Assembly (NCBI RefSeq): GCF_001708965.1
Contig: NZ_LVJW01000003.1
Coordinates: forward strand, 1,488,001 to 1,552,000
Direction of reading: 5' to 3'
Length of the DNA stretch: 64,000 nt
Origin: Candidatus Thiodiazotropha endoloripes
Lineage (GTDB): Bacteria; Pseudomonadota; Gammaproteobacteria; Chromatiales; Chromatiaceae
Shown: piece after piece, positions 17,346-25,933 of the stretch
Layout: each line of letters opens with the position of its first letter
Numbering within the stretch: the stretch's first letter is position 1
Translations under genes and position numbers: made by a program
The notes under the pieces: generated by a model
What the model was told of the DNA's origin: nothing
Databases searched by the model: none
What the model saw: the letters and a program-made list of their open reading frames with translations, nothing else

Positions 17346-17870
17346 ATGCAATATTCAATTAAAGCGATTTTGATCCTGGCTTTATGGGTAGTGACACAAA
17401 TCGGCTTTGCTGAGAGTGACAGCCTCTACAGCAGTCGAAGCCTGAGTCTTGAATTGGCATCCAAGGCCGTGGATGGTGCAATCAAGGCATGCCGGAAAAA
17501 GGGCTACTCAGTTGCTGTGGCTGTAGTCGATAGAGGTGGGAATGTCACCGCATTGCTGCGTGACAGGTTTGCCGGGCCGCACACCATCGAGACAGCCATA
17601 CGGAAAGCCTGGACGGCAAACAGTTTCCGTCAATCCACATCGGTTCTGGCCGGCCTGCTGAAAGAGGGGCGTATTCCGGATCAGGTGCAGCATAATCCTG
17701 GTGCTCTGCTGGTCGGTGGTGGACTGGTTATCACAGCGCAAGGTGAAACCCTTGGCGGGATCGGCGTATCCGGTGCGCCGCCTGGTTCATCTGAGCGGGA
17801 TAGTATCGATGGGGCCTGTGCCGAGGCAGGATTGGAGGCGATCTGGGAGGATCTGGAACTGGCCGATTGA
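17346..17870 (+). CDS. exported GlcG/HbpS family (DUF336) heme-binding-like protein
   Basis: About 174 residues. It has a signal peptide (MQYSIKAILILALWVVTQIGFAES) followed by a complete GlcG/HbpS domain: SLELASKAVDGAIKACRKKG, VAVVDRGGNVTALLRDR, AIRKAWTANSFR and the Gly-rich PGALLVGGGLVI...LGGIGVSGA segment. Family members bind heme or act as accessory proteins; enzyme activity is not established. ATG 17346 has GGGGA six bases upstream and starts exactly at the signal peptide; the open frame begins earlier at 17277 without family support. It may form a unit with the preceding isochorismatase-like gene. Confidence 0.85.
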   Translation: MQYSIKAILILALWVVTQIGFAESDSLYSSRSLSLELASKAVDGAIKACRKKGYSVAVAVVDRGGNVTALLRDRFAGPHTIETAIRKAWTANSFRQSTSVLAGLLKEGRIPDQVQHNPGALLVGGGLVITAQGETLGGIGVSGAPPGSSERDSIDGACAEAGLEAIWEDLELAD

Positions 17871-18017
17871 AGTTGCATCGTGCGGGTGCTGCTGCCTGTG
17901 GTCGAAAGCAAGCCTATCAGTTATCCAGATGAAAAGAGAAATCACAAGGAATCTGTCTGCTGATTGCGTATTGAACTAAGATTTAATCTTATTTCACTGA
18001 AAAAACCGTTAGGGCCT

Positions 18018-18563
18018 GTGGACAATCCCCAAGATATACTCGAATTCTGGTTTTCTGATGAGGTAAGACCTCGCCATTTCAAATCCACCCCCGAGTTTGA
18101 TCAACAGATCAAAACCCGCTTTATGAGTGCATGGCAGCAGGCCAGGAGTGGTGGACTCGACAGTTGGCTGGGTAGCCGTGAAGGGTGTTTGGCACTGGTG
18201 ATCATTCTTGATCAGTTTCCCTTGAATATGTTTCGTGATCAGCCGCAGGGATACTCGACCGAGCAGCATTCGAGAGAGGTAGCAAATCATGCGATCCGTG
18301 CCGGTTTCGATGAACAGTTGCCAGCCGATCAGCGGGCTTTCCTGTATCTACCGTTCATGCACAGTGAATCCCTATCAGATCAGGATTACTCCGTTGCGCT
18401 ATTTGAAGCGGCCGGTATGCAAGAGAGTCTTAAGTGGGCTAAGCACCATCGTGAAATCGTCCGCCAGTTCGGCAGGTTTCCCCATCGCAATACAGTTTTA
18501 GGTCGGCAGAGCAGTAAGGAAGAGCTCAGCTATCTCGAGTCGGACCAGGCCTTTCATGGTTGA
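18018..18563 (+). CDS. DUF924 family protein
   Basis: About 181 residues of the DUF924 family of alpha-helical, TPR-like cytosolic proteins. Diagnostic segments are DILEFWFSDEVRPRHFKSTP, CLALVIILDQFPLNMFRDQP and FLYLPFMHSESLSDQD, with HREIVRQFGRFPHRN near the C-terminus. Function is unknown. The open frame extends to a TTG at 17964, but family proteins begin just before the DILEFWF segment, so GTG 18018 is preferred; its ribosome binding site (AGGG) is weak. It converges with the EF-G gene, with 27 bases between them. Confidence 0.85.
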   Translation: MDNPQDILEFWFSDEVRPRHFKSTPEFDQQIKTRFMSAWQQARSGGLDSWLGSREGCLALVIILDQFPLNMFRDQPQGYSTEQHSREVANHAIRAGFDEQLPADQRAFLYLPFMHSESLSDQDYSVALFEAAGMQESLKWAKHHREIVRQFGRFPHRNTVLGRQSSKEELSYLESDQAFHG

Positions 18564-18590
18564 TAAGCTGTCTCGGCTAATTGACTTGAA

Positions 18591-20663
18591 TCACCTGCCC
18601 ATGGTGCGCATAATCTCTTTGGATACTGCCGCATAGTGGTCGAATTCCATGGTAAATGTGCCCCGCCCATGGGTGGCGGATCTCAGTTCTGTTGCATAGC
18701 CGAACATCTCCGAAAGGGGGACAAGATTGTGTATGGATTTGATACTGCCAGGCCTATCTGAGATCCCTTCGATCTCAGCTCGCCGGTTTGCCAGTTGTGC
18801 CAATACATCCCCAAGGTGTTCTTCCGGGGTAATCACGTTGCAGTTCACAACAGGTTCCAGAAGCGTAGGATCACCCGCCTCAAGCCCTGAACGAAATGCC
18901 ATGCCAGCTGCTACTTTGAAGGATAGTGGCGTTGAGTCCATCTCGTGGTATGAACCATCAATCAAGCTGACTTTGATTCCGGTCACCGGATAACCACCGA
19001 TGACTCCGCTGCGGGACGACTCTGTAATACCCGCTTCAATGGCCGGAATGTACTGAGCCGGGATGGCGCCGGCTTTGATACTGTTTTCAAACATCACACC
19101 ATCCGTGGAGCTGTCCGGGGTAAGAGAAATGACAACATGTCCATATTGGCCATGGCCACCGGTCTGCCTGATGAAACGGCCCTCTGCGTTATCCACTGGC
19201 TGGTTGATCGTCTCCTTATAGGCAACCTTCGGCATACCTGTGCGTACTGTCACGCCATGCTCACGCTTCAATCGCTCCAGAACCACCTCCAGATGAAGTT
19301 CACCCATACCACCGAGCAGGGTTTGTCCGGTCTCTTTTTCGGCTTCGAATTTGAAGGTTGGATCATCTTCCGCCAGTTGCTGCAGAGCATTAGCCAGTTT
19401 GTCATTATCCTGTGCGGTCATTGGCGAGATGGTGATTTTGATGACCGGTTCCGGAAATGAGATCGATTCGAGTAACAGTGGTTGTTTGGCGCTGCAGAGT
19501 GTATCTCCCGTTACTGTCTCCTTCAGCCCCAGCAGAGCGGCTATATCCCCTGTACCGATCTGCTTGATGTCTTCTCGATGCTCGGCATACATCCTTTCAA
19601 GGCGTCCGACTCGCAGGGTCCGGTTCTGTCTTGGATTGAGTATGTTCGCTCCGGATTCCAGTACCCCCGAGTAGACCCTGACATAACATAATCTGCCTGC
19701 ATAGGGATCTGTCACGGTTTTGAATATCAGTGCGCTCAATGGCGACTCTGGATCGGGTTGACGCTCAATCACCTTCTCCGATTTCGGATCTATCCCTGCA
19801 ACCGCACCGACATCGACAGGTGAGGGCAGGTAGTCGACAATGGCATCCAGCAGAGGCTGTACGGCCTTGTTTTTAAAAGCACTGCCACAGAGTACCGGGG
19901 TAAGGCTGTTGCTAATGGTAGCCCGGCGCAGAGCCGCCTTAATTTGCGAATCAGTGACCTCTGCGTTTTCCAGCCACAGGGTGAGCAGTCGGTCATCCAC
20001 TTCTGCGATGGCCTCGATCATGCTATTGCGTGCCGATTGGGCTGCTGCATTCAGCTCTGGTGGGATATCCTGATACTCAGGCGGGCTGTCCAAGGTCTCC
20101 TGCCAGACGATGGATTGCATATTGATTAAATCGATAACACCTTGAAATTCACTCTCTGCACCAATCGGTAATTGTAGAATGACCGGGTTTGCCGAAAGTT
20201 GTTTTCGTATGCTCTCAACGGACTTTTCGAATTCCGCTCCGAGCCTGTCCATCTTATTGATAAAACAGATGCGCGGTACACGGTATTTATCTGCCTGGCG
20301 CCATACGGTCTCACTCTGTGGTTCGACACCCTGTGAGGCATCAAACACCACGACGGCGCCATCAAGAACTCTCAGTGCACGCTGGACTTCAGCGGTGAAA
20401 TCGATATGTCCGGGTGTATCGATGAGATTGATCTGGCAATCCTGCCAATAGGCGGTTACTGAAGCATCCACGATGGTGATGCCTCTCTCCCGTTCCTGGT
20501 CCATCCAATCGGTTATGGTGGTGCCATCATCAACGGAGCCGACCTGATGGGTACGTCCGCAATAATAGAGCATGCGTTCAGTTGTGGTGGTTTTGCCTGC
20601 ATCGATATGGGCGATTAGACCAATGTTTCGTATTTGTTCGAGTGAAAAGTCAGCCAAGCTCAT
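18591..20663 (-). CDS. fusA: elongation factor G, paralogous copy
   Basis: A 690-residue translational GTPase with the full five-domain EF-G layout. G1 is AHIDAGKTTTTE, G3 is DTPGHIDF, G4 is NKMD, and domain IV and V motifs follow (GGHGQYGHVVI near residue 500; GYATELRSATHGRGTFTMEF at the end). It is not in a str operon with rpsL, rpsG and tuf. Its switch I reads VDDGTTITDWMDQERERGIT, which is typical of the second EF-G type rather than of the main elongation copy. I therefore expect a main fusA elsewhere. Its role may be ribosome recycling or stress-time translocation; this is inferred. Confidence 0.9.
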   Translation of the reverse strand: MSLADFSLEQIRNIGLIAHIDAGKTTTTERMLYYCGRTHQVGSVDDGTTITDWMDQERERGITIVDASVTAYWQDCQINLIDTPGHIDFTAEVQRALRVLDGAVVVFDASQGVEPQSETVWRQADKYRVPRICFINKMDRLGAEFEKSVESIRKQLSANPVILQLPIGAESEFQGVIDLINMQSIVWQETLDSPPEYQDIPPELNAAAQSARNSMIEAIAEVDDRLLTLWLENAEVTDSQIKAALRRATISNSLTPVLCGSAFKNKAVQPLLDAIVDYLPSPVDVGAVAGIDPKSEKVIERQPDPESPLSALIFKTVTDPYAGRLCYVRVYSGVLESGANILNPRQNRTLRVGRLERMYAEHREDIKQIGTGDIAALLGLKETVTGDTLCSAKQPLLLESISFPEPVIKITISPMTAQDNDKLANALQQLAEDDPTFKFEAEKETGQTLLGGMGELHLEVVLERLKREHGVTVRTGMPKVAYKETINQPVDNAEGRFIRQTGGHGQYGHVVISLTPDSSTDGVMFENSIKAGAIPAQYIPAIEAGITESSRSGVIGGYPVTGIKVSLIDGSYHEMDSTPLSFKVAAGMAFRSGLEAGDPTLLEPVVNCNVITPEEHLGDVLAQLANRRAEIEGISDRPGSIKSIHNLVPLSEMFGYATELRSATHGRGTFTMEFDHYAAVSKEIMRTMGR

Positions 20664-21418
20664 AAATCAATAATCCCAGGCGCTGTTGGCAAGGCCGGTA
20701 TGGTCAAAAAGTCTGTAACCTGCTGATAATAGGGATGCAGATAGTGGTATGACTATATTAGAGCTCTTTATTCATTAATAATCAATCAGTTACTCTTACG
20801 AAACTGAATATGGCTCCGGCGCTACTGACACAATGAAGTTTTTAAGCCGGATTAGCCTCTGCTTTGCGTAAAGTTGTCTGGCGGATTTGTGTGCGAAGTT
20901 GTCCAGATTGTTCGTTACAAACCGGCTGATCTGAGCTTGATGGTCAGCCGGTATGCGGTTATTGATCTGTAAAAAATTGCAACATTGTTTAGATTTTCCA
21001 CTCACGCCTATTCAAGCTCTGTCGCATCAATCTGTTGACTGGCCTGGTGTCAACAAGCCCAGGATGATTCTGTGTGGCAATGCACTCAACACTGATTCGA
21101 TGAGTGACTGTCTTGGTAAATTGCGTTAGTCTCAGGATAGAGTCAGGATTTGACTCCATTAACCCAGTGGCCAGGTGCGCTGTGTCCAAGCTCAAGGTAG
21201 CCGGGTTAATAGCTTGGTGTCTGTTTGATGGCTGCATGGAATGGTACAAACCCTGTCCCAATCACTGGAATGGGAACTGGACTCCATTCTGGCATTGTAG
21301 ATGGGATGGCCAGCTTTCAGCGGTCCAGAGTCCCCATCAAGTATCTGAGCTTAGGCCGGTATCATGATTGATCAAAATCCGGCCAATCTATAACATGGTT
21401 GTTATCAGGGTGAATGGG
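20664..21418. other. intergenic region between divergent EF-G and signalling genes
   Basis: A 755-base spacer. Minus-strand open frames at 20796-21005 and 20989-21261 have no ribosome binding site, no recognisable domains and unremarkable composition, so I do not call them. The region must hold divergent promoters, but none stands out. No RNA structure was recognised. Confidence 0.5.
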
Positions 21419-23803
21419 ATGTCCACAAGCGAAGATTCAATCGATCATGAGGCGTTGCAACAGCTGCCGTATCTACTTGATCGACTTAAGAGTAATTGGC
21501 CGATACTGCCTTCCGGGTTATGGAACAGTTCCTGTATCCAGGCCGCTCTTCGCCAGCTCCATGAGCTTGGTAGATACAGCAAAGCCTCTGGTTTGGTGAA
21601 TATACACGAAATCTGCCTGGCTATAGAAAAAGTGATCAGTGATGTTCATGAAGAGCATGAACTATCTGATAGAGATGAGCTGGATCAACTCTCTCTCTAT
21701 CTGATTCAACTCACCCAGGCGATCGAAGTCTCAAGCTCCCGTCAACCACACGCTGACCATTCGGCCGATGCTTGTCAGGTGATCTATTTACCACGCAACA
21801 GCGTGGAGGGTGATCTGATCACTGCGGCTATTGAAAAGAATGGTTGGTCAGTCAGGCAGTTGTCTGATATCGATTCACTTGACAGTGTGCTGCTCAGCCA
21901 TCCAGTGGAGTTACTGCTGCTGGATACACAATACCTACCCTATATCGATCAGATAAAACACTGTTTTTCAGATCAGACTCGAGCTGAGACGAAATCTCCA
22001 GAGTTGGTTTTCATATCCAATGTCTGTGATGTTGAAACACGGCTGGAAGTGTTACGTGCTGGATCGAGTCAGTGTTATTCAGAACCCATCAATGTCAATG
22101 AATTGATGGCTGGTATCAAGCACATCCTCTCACCTGAATTAAACCCACATTACCGGGTGTTGGTTGTAGAGGATGATGAATCACAGGCTGAATTTGCCCG
22201 TAAATTGTTAAATAAAGGCGGCTTTGAAACCCTGATAATCACCGATCCCATGAGTGTCATGGAGGCTGTCGAAGGATTTCAGCCCGATCTTGTGCTGATG
22301 GACCTCTATATGCCCGGTGCCAACGGAATCGAATTGACACAGTTGATCCGTGCCAAGTCCTCGGCATGTTTTATCCCCATTGTCTTCCTTTCGGGTGAAG
22401 AGGATATTGAAAAAAAGATTTTGGCACTGCATTCTGGAGCCGATGACTTTTTAACCAAACCGGTTAGATCTCCACACCTTATTGCTACTGTGCAAACCCG
22501 GATCATGCGAACCAAAGAGATGCTCAGTTATCGTAAAACAACCTCCGATGATGCAATAACAGGTGTTGTTGGCCGCCGTAGACTGCTTGATGAACTGGAT
22601 CTTTGTTGCACCGGAAACGGCTTTGAAAATGAATTCGTGTCGCTTTTTCTGATCGCCCTGGAGAGTGACGAGAGCTTGACAGATGAGCAGTCGTCAGCAG
22701 CAAACCACGCATTGATCTCACTCATAACTGATGTCCTGAATCCTGTCCTTGGTAGGAGGGATCTGGTTGCTAGAACTGGAAATACCGCACTTGGTATTCT
22801 TGTCAAACGTGAGCTTGAGTCTGATATAGATCAACTGGGCCGGGATTGTGCTCAACAGATAACCGATGAACTCTCCCGTGCCAAAGGTGCTACCCCCAGT
22901 TGGGGTATAGGTCTGGTTACTTTTGATTCCATTTATGACAGGGCCTATGCAATTCTGCAGCATGCAGAGTTCACGGCCAATGCTGCACTTGAACAGGCTG
23001 CTGTACCCTATTTACGCCATAATGAGTCGAAAATAAAACAACCGATAGCAGAAAAGCAAACGGATCTCATACTGAGAGATCAGGTCAGGACGGCACTGCA
23101 AAATGGTGCAGTTGAGTTTCATGAGCAGCGCTATATGGCACTTAATGAGCCTGGAGCGATCATAGAGCAGATTCCCGGTTTTTCACCATCCACCGGATTG
23201 CATGGTGAGATGGGGGGGATTTATCAGAGTGCCAGCCAGTTTGATGGAATGGGAATGCTTAACCGGTTGGTCTGCCAGCAGGCTATTCGCAAGCTCGGCG
23301 AATCTCTGTTTTGTGGCAATCCTGACAGGATACTGATATGGATGTCCGGTATGGCTATTCACGATGACCAACTTATTCCATTCATTCAGTCTGAGCTGCG
23401 CAGACTCCATGTCGTTGGGACCGGCTTGATCGTTGAGTTTGATCTACCGGCGATTGCTCCTGAACTCAAGGCGGCGAAAAGGCTGTTGAACCAGCTGTCA
23501 CGCTTGGGAATTGCTGTTCTACTGGGGAATTTCTCCTGTAATGAAACTGCTTACAAAGTACTTGCCTATCTGTCCGCAGATGGGGTCAGGCTGCATCCCT
23601 CTCTGATGCGTGCGGACCAGGAGAGGGTTAACTCGACACTGACCAGCATCAAAGCATTGGATGCATTTATCATGCTGCCGAGATCTGATGTGTCAGGTCA
23701 TAACAGCCACTACTGGTCGGATGCTGCTGATTATGTTCAGGTGGAACATTTAGCTCAAGTAACCCAAGCTTCGCCGACTCAGGGATTAACCGCATTTGAT
23801 TGA
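21419..23803 (+). CDS. multidomain response regulator with degenerate GGDEF and EAL domains
   Basis: About 794 residues. In order: an HPt-like helical region (His48 in LHELGRYSKASGL), a degenerate receiver (about 115-230), a canonical receiver (about 245-365; VVEDDESQ, phospho-Asp in LVLMDLYMPG, FLTKPV), a GGDEF-fold domain (about 380-530) and an EAL-fold domain (about 560-790). The GGDEF signature is replaced by RTGNTALGIL, and the EAL domain lacks the ExLxR and DDFG metal motifs (GNFS instead). It is therefore probably a catalytically dead c-di-GMP effector or scaffold, comparable in logic to FimX or LapD. ATG 21419 follows AGGGTGA; a TTG at 21368 and an ATG at 21395 are alternatives. No cognate kinase is adjacent. 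Confidence 0.85.
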   Translation: MSTSEDSIDHEALQQLPYLLDRLKSNWPILPSGLWNSSCIQAALRQLHELGRYSKASGLVNIHEICLAIEKVISDVHEEHELSDRDELDQLSLYLIQLTQAIEVSSSRQPHADHSADACQVIYLPRNSVEGDLITAAIEKNGWSVRQLSDIDSLDSVLLSHPVELLLLDTQYLPYIDQIKHCFSDQTRAETKSPELVFISNVCDVETRLEVLRAGSSQCYSEPINVNELMAGIKHILSPELNPHYRVLVVEDDESQAEFARKLLNKGGFETLIITDPMSVMEAVEGFQPDLVLMDLYMPGANGIELTQLIRAKSSACFIPIVFLSGEEDIEKKILALHSGADDFLTKPVRSPHLIATVQTRIMRTKEMLSYRKTTSDDAITGVVGRRRLLDELDLCCTGNGFENEFVSLFLIALESDESLTDEQSSAANHALISLITDVLNPVLGRRDLVARTGNTALGILVKRELESDIDQLGRDCAQQITDELSRAKGATPSWGIGLVTFDSIYDRAYAILQHAEFTANAALEQAAVPYLRHNESKIKQPIAEKQTDLILRDQVRTALQNGAVEFHEQRYMALNEPGAIIEQIPGFSPSTGLHGEMGGIYQSASQFDGMGMLNRLVCQQAIRKLGESLFCGNPDRILIWMSGMAIHDDQLIPFIQSELRRLHVVGTGLIVEFDLPAIAPELKAAKRLLNQLSRLGIAVLLGNFSCNETAYKVLAYLSADGVRLHPSLMRADQERVNSTLTSIKALDAFIMLPRSDVSGHNSHYWSDAADYVQVEHLAQVTQASPTQGLTAFD

Positions 23804-23850
23804 AAGCCCCGATGAATGCTCACTAGCCGTCACACATACCAATCTGTTCC

Positions 23851-23886
23851 GGTGAGGGCTGAATCACCATTTCGGCGCTAAGCGCC
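23851..23886. terminator. pair of small hairpins between convergent genes
   Basis: GGTGA/TCACC (23851-23868) and GGCGCT/AGCGCC around one A (23874-23886) lie in the 94-base gap between two convergent genes. There is no T-tract; a bidirectional terminator is only suggested by position. Confidence 0.3.
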
Positions 23887-23897
23887 CTGTAACCAAT

Positions 23898-24245
23898 CTA
23901 ACTGGCCGGCGGATCTGTAATCGTGGTTTCAGCCGACTCTTTATCGATAGACAACATAACCTCACAATATTCCGGTTGTGTTTCGATCGGAGTTGGGTCA
24001 TCCGCACAGTTGCAGCCAGCTTCGATACCACTGTAGATGATGCCGACTTTTGCCAGGACAACTCGAGTCTCCTCATGGCTCTGAATCACCATGACACTGA
24101 ATGGTTCATCACTGACGTAACTGCTCAATGCCAGATTCTGTTGCAATGGCAGGCTAACCGGGTCGACACTTTCCAATTCTTGCTTTAATGTCTTATTGAA
24201 CTGATCTGTCTTCCAGGCGTCACGTGAATTGGGGAGGAGGATCAT
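23898..24245 (-). CDS. hypothetical protein, 115 residues, acidic C-terminus with CxC
   Basis: I do not recognise the family. The ATG has AGGAG six bases upstream, and the frame is clean. The N-terminal half is polar (NSRDAWKTDQFNKTLKQELES), the middle has alternating hydrophobic strands (FSVMVIQSHEETRVVLAKVGIIYSG), and a CNC pair precedes an acidic tail with a third Cys (PEYCEVMLS). No signal peptide or membrane helix is seen. The VVLAKVGIIYSGIEAGCNCADDP part looks like a small conserved core that could bind metal. It stands alone between two plus-strand genes. Confidence 0.65.
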   Translation of the reverse strand: MILLPNSRDAWKTDQFNKTLKQELESVDPVSLPLQQNLALSSYVSDEPFSVMVIQSHEETRVVLAKVGIIYSGIEAGCNCADDPTPIETQPEYCEVMLSIDKESAETTITDPPAS

Positions 24246-24424
24246 AGGAGACTCCTAATTATCAGGAAAATAACTCCGCCTGCTATTTGGCTTGGCTGGT
24301 ATATGGCGGCGGATTACGACATATTCACTTGCCTGATTAATAATAACATGACATACAGTTGGCGGCTGAGGAGAGCCGATAGGCTCTTCAGGTCGATGAG
24401 AAAGGTATCAATAAGGTTTTTTCA

Positions 24425-25933
24425 ATGATAGAGCAGCAGAAAAATCGATCATCGAAGCGGATATTCAGGTTGATTCTGCTGATGCTGATCCTGTTTCTCG
24501 GATTACTGATTCTTCTGCTTACTCTGCAACTTACTGAGTCTGCACTGAATGTCTGGCATTTGCTGGATCAACTCTCGCCCAAACTGCTGGTGTTTTACGG
24601 GGTAGGGCTCTTCCTCTTCACTTTAGGGCTGTTAATTCTCATCTGGCGACTGCTCAAACCTGGGAAATCGGCAAAACAGGAGGTTCCAGCGCAGCGGCAG
24701 ATACCGATGCCTGAAGATCGTGAAGCATTTGAAACCGCATTGGCAAAGGCCGATGAGAAGGGGGTTGATGTTTCCCAGGCTCAGCAGGAACTTTTTGAAC
24801 TGGATCATCGTAGCAAGAGTGCCGATCGCTATGTGGCCTTCTTTGGTCCGGTATCCGCCGGTAAAAGTGCATTGATCAGGGCGATCACCGGGGCTGAGGA
24901 GATCCAGACCGACCCAAGGGCAGGTACCACCAAGGCCGTTGAGCATTACCCTTGTGAAATCCAGGGTGAACGACTCATATTCACCGATGCCCCGGGTATC
25001 CTTGACAGTAATGAAGCGCGTGTACAGATTGCCCGGGAAGAAGCGCGACGGGCACATCTGGTGATCTACGTCTGTGAGGCCGAGCTGACTCGTGATCAAC
25101 ATCAGGAACTGGTTGAGCTGCAGGCCTTTGAGCGGCCATTGATAGTCGCTCTGAACAAACGGGATAGATACACCGACAAAGATCTGGCTGCCATTATGCA
25201 ACGGCTTGCCAGTCAGCTGCCTGGAGTCGATAAAATGGTGTCTGTTCAGGCCGGTGGCCAGGAGGAGGTGATCAGGATCGATGCACAGGGGAATGAGAAG
25301 CGGGCACTTCGTGAACGACCCCCTCAGGTGGATTCACTTTTGGCTGAGATACTCAAAAGAACTGGCCGCCAACGAGACTCCCTGGAGCAGCAGAGAGACC
25401 AGAGTCTTCTGCATCTCGGTGCAGAGAAACTCCATACAGCAACATTGGAGTATCGACAGCAGCAAGGACGAAAACTGGTAAAAGAGTATACCCATAAAGC
25501 GATGCTTGGGGCGATGGCTGCGGTCAGCCCGGGCACTGATATTCTGATTCAAGGCTATTTGGGTATGAAGATGGTCGGTGCACTCTGCGAACTCCATGAG
25601 ATAAGGGCCAGAGATGTGGACCTTGAACAATTGGTTGAACAGGCCGGTCAGCATGTGGGTAAGCGCATGACTCTGTTGTTGGCACTGGCCGGAAATGTTT
25701 TGAAAGCATTTCCCGGCCTGGGCACGGTCACTGGCGGGGCGACTCATGCCGTGGCCTATGGTTTGATATTTCAGAGTCTGGGTGAGTCCGTTATTGAAAC
25801 CCTTGAACAGGGGGAATCTCTGGAAAAGAGCGTGGTCTTAGATAAATTTGAGGAGACAATGAGTGGAAATCTGGAAGCGCGTGCAAAACATTTTGCGCGG
25901 CTCACCCTGGAACAGCTCATCAGAAAAGATTGA
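24425..25933 (+). CDS. membrane-anchored GTPase with C-terminal DUF697
   Basis: A 502-residue protein. It has two N-terminal membrane helices (LILLMLILFLGLLILLLTL and LLVFYGVGLFLFTLGLLILI), a linker, an Era/YfjP-type GTPase domain with P-loop GPVSAGKS (141-148), DAPG near residue 188 and NKRD near residue 245, and a C-terminal DUF697 region with amphipathic and hydrophobic helices (about 345-480). Related proteins are of unknown function; membrane remodelling or envelope stress roles have been proposed for the wider dynamin/Era-like group. It overlaps a second, homologous GTPase gene by 71 bases, so the two are probably co-translated partners. Confidence 0.85.
   Translation: MIEQQKNRSSKRIFRLILLMLILFLGLLILLLTLQLTESALNVWHLLDQLSPKLLVFYGVGLFLFTLGLLILIWRLLKPGKSAKQEVPAQRQIPMPEDREAFETALAKADEKGVDVSQAQQELFELDHRSKSADRYVAFFGPVSAGKSALIRAITGAEEIQTDPRAGTTKAVEHYPCEIQGERLIFTDAPGILDSNEARVQIAREEARRAHLVIYVCEAELTRDQHQELVELQAFERPLIVALNKRDRYTDKDLAAIMQRLASQLPGVDKMVSVQAGGQEEVIRIDAQGNEKRALRERPPQVDSLLAEILKRTGRQRDSLEQQRDQSLLHLGAEKLHTATLEYRQQQGRKLVKEYTHKAMLGAMAAVSPGTDILIQGYLGMKMVGALCELHEIRARDVDLEQLVEQAGQHVGKRMTLLLALAGNVLKAFPGLGTVTGGATHAVAYGLIFQSLGESVIETLEQGESLEKSVVLDKFEETMSGNLEARAKHFARLTLEQLIRKD

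Noticed and set aside
20796-21261. Two overlapping minus-strand open frames (69 and 90 codons) upstream of the signalling gene
   Set aside because: No start signals, no family character, and they overlap each other.
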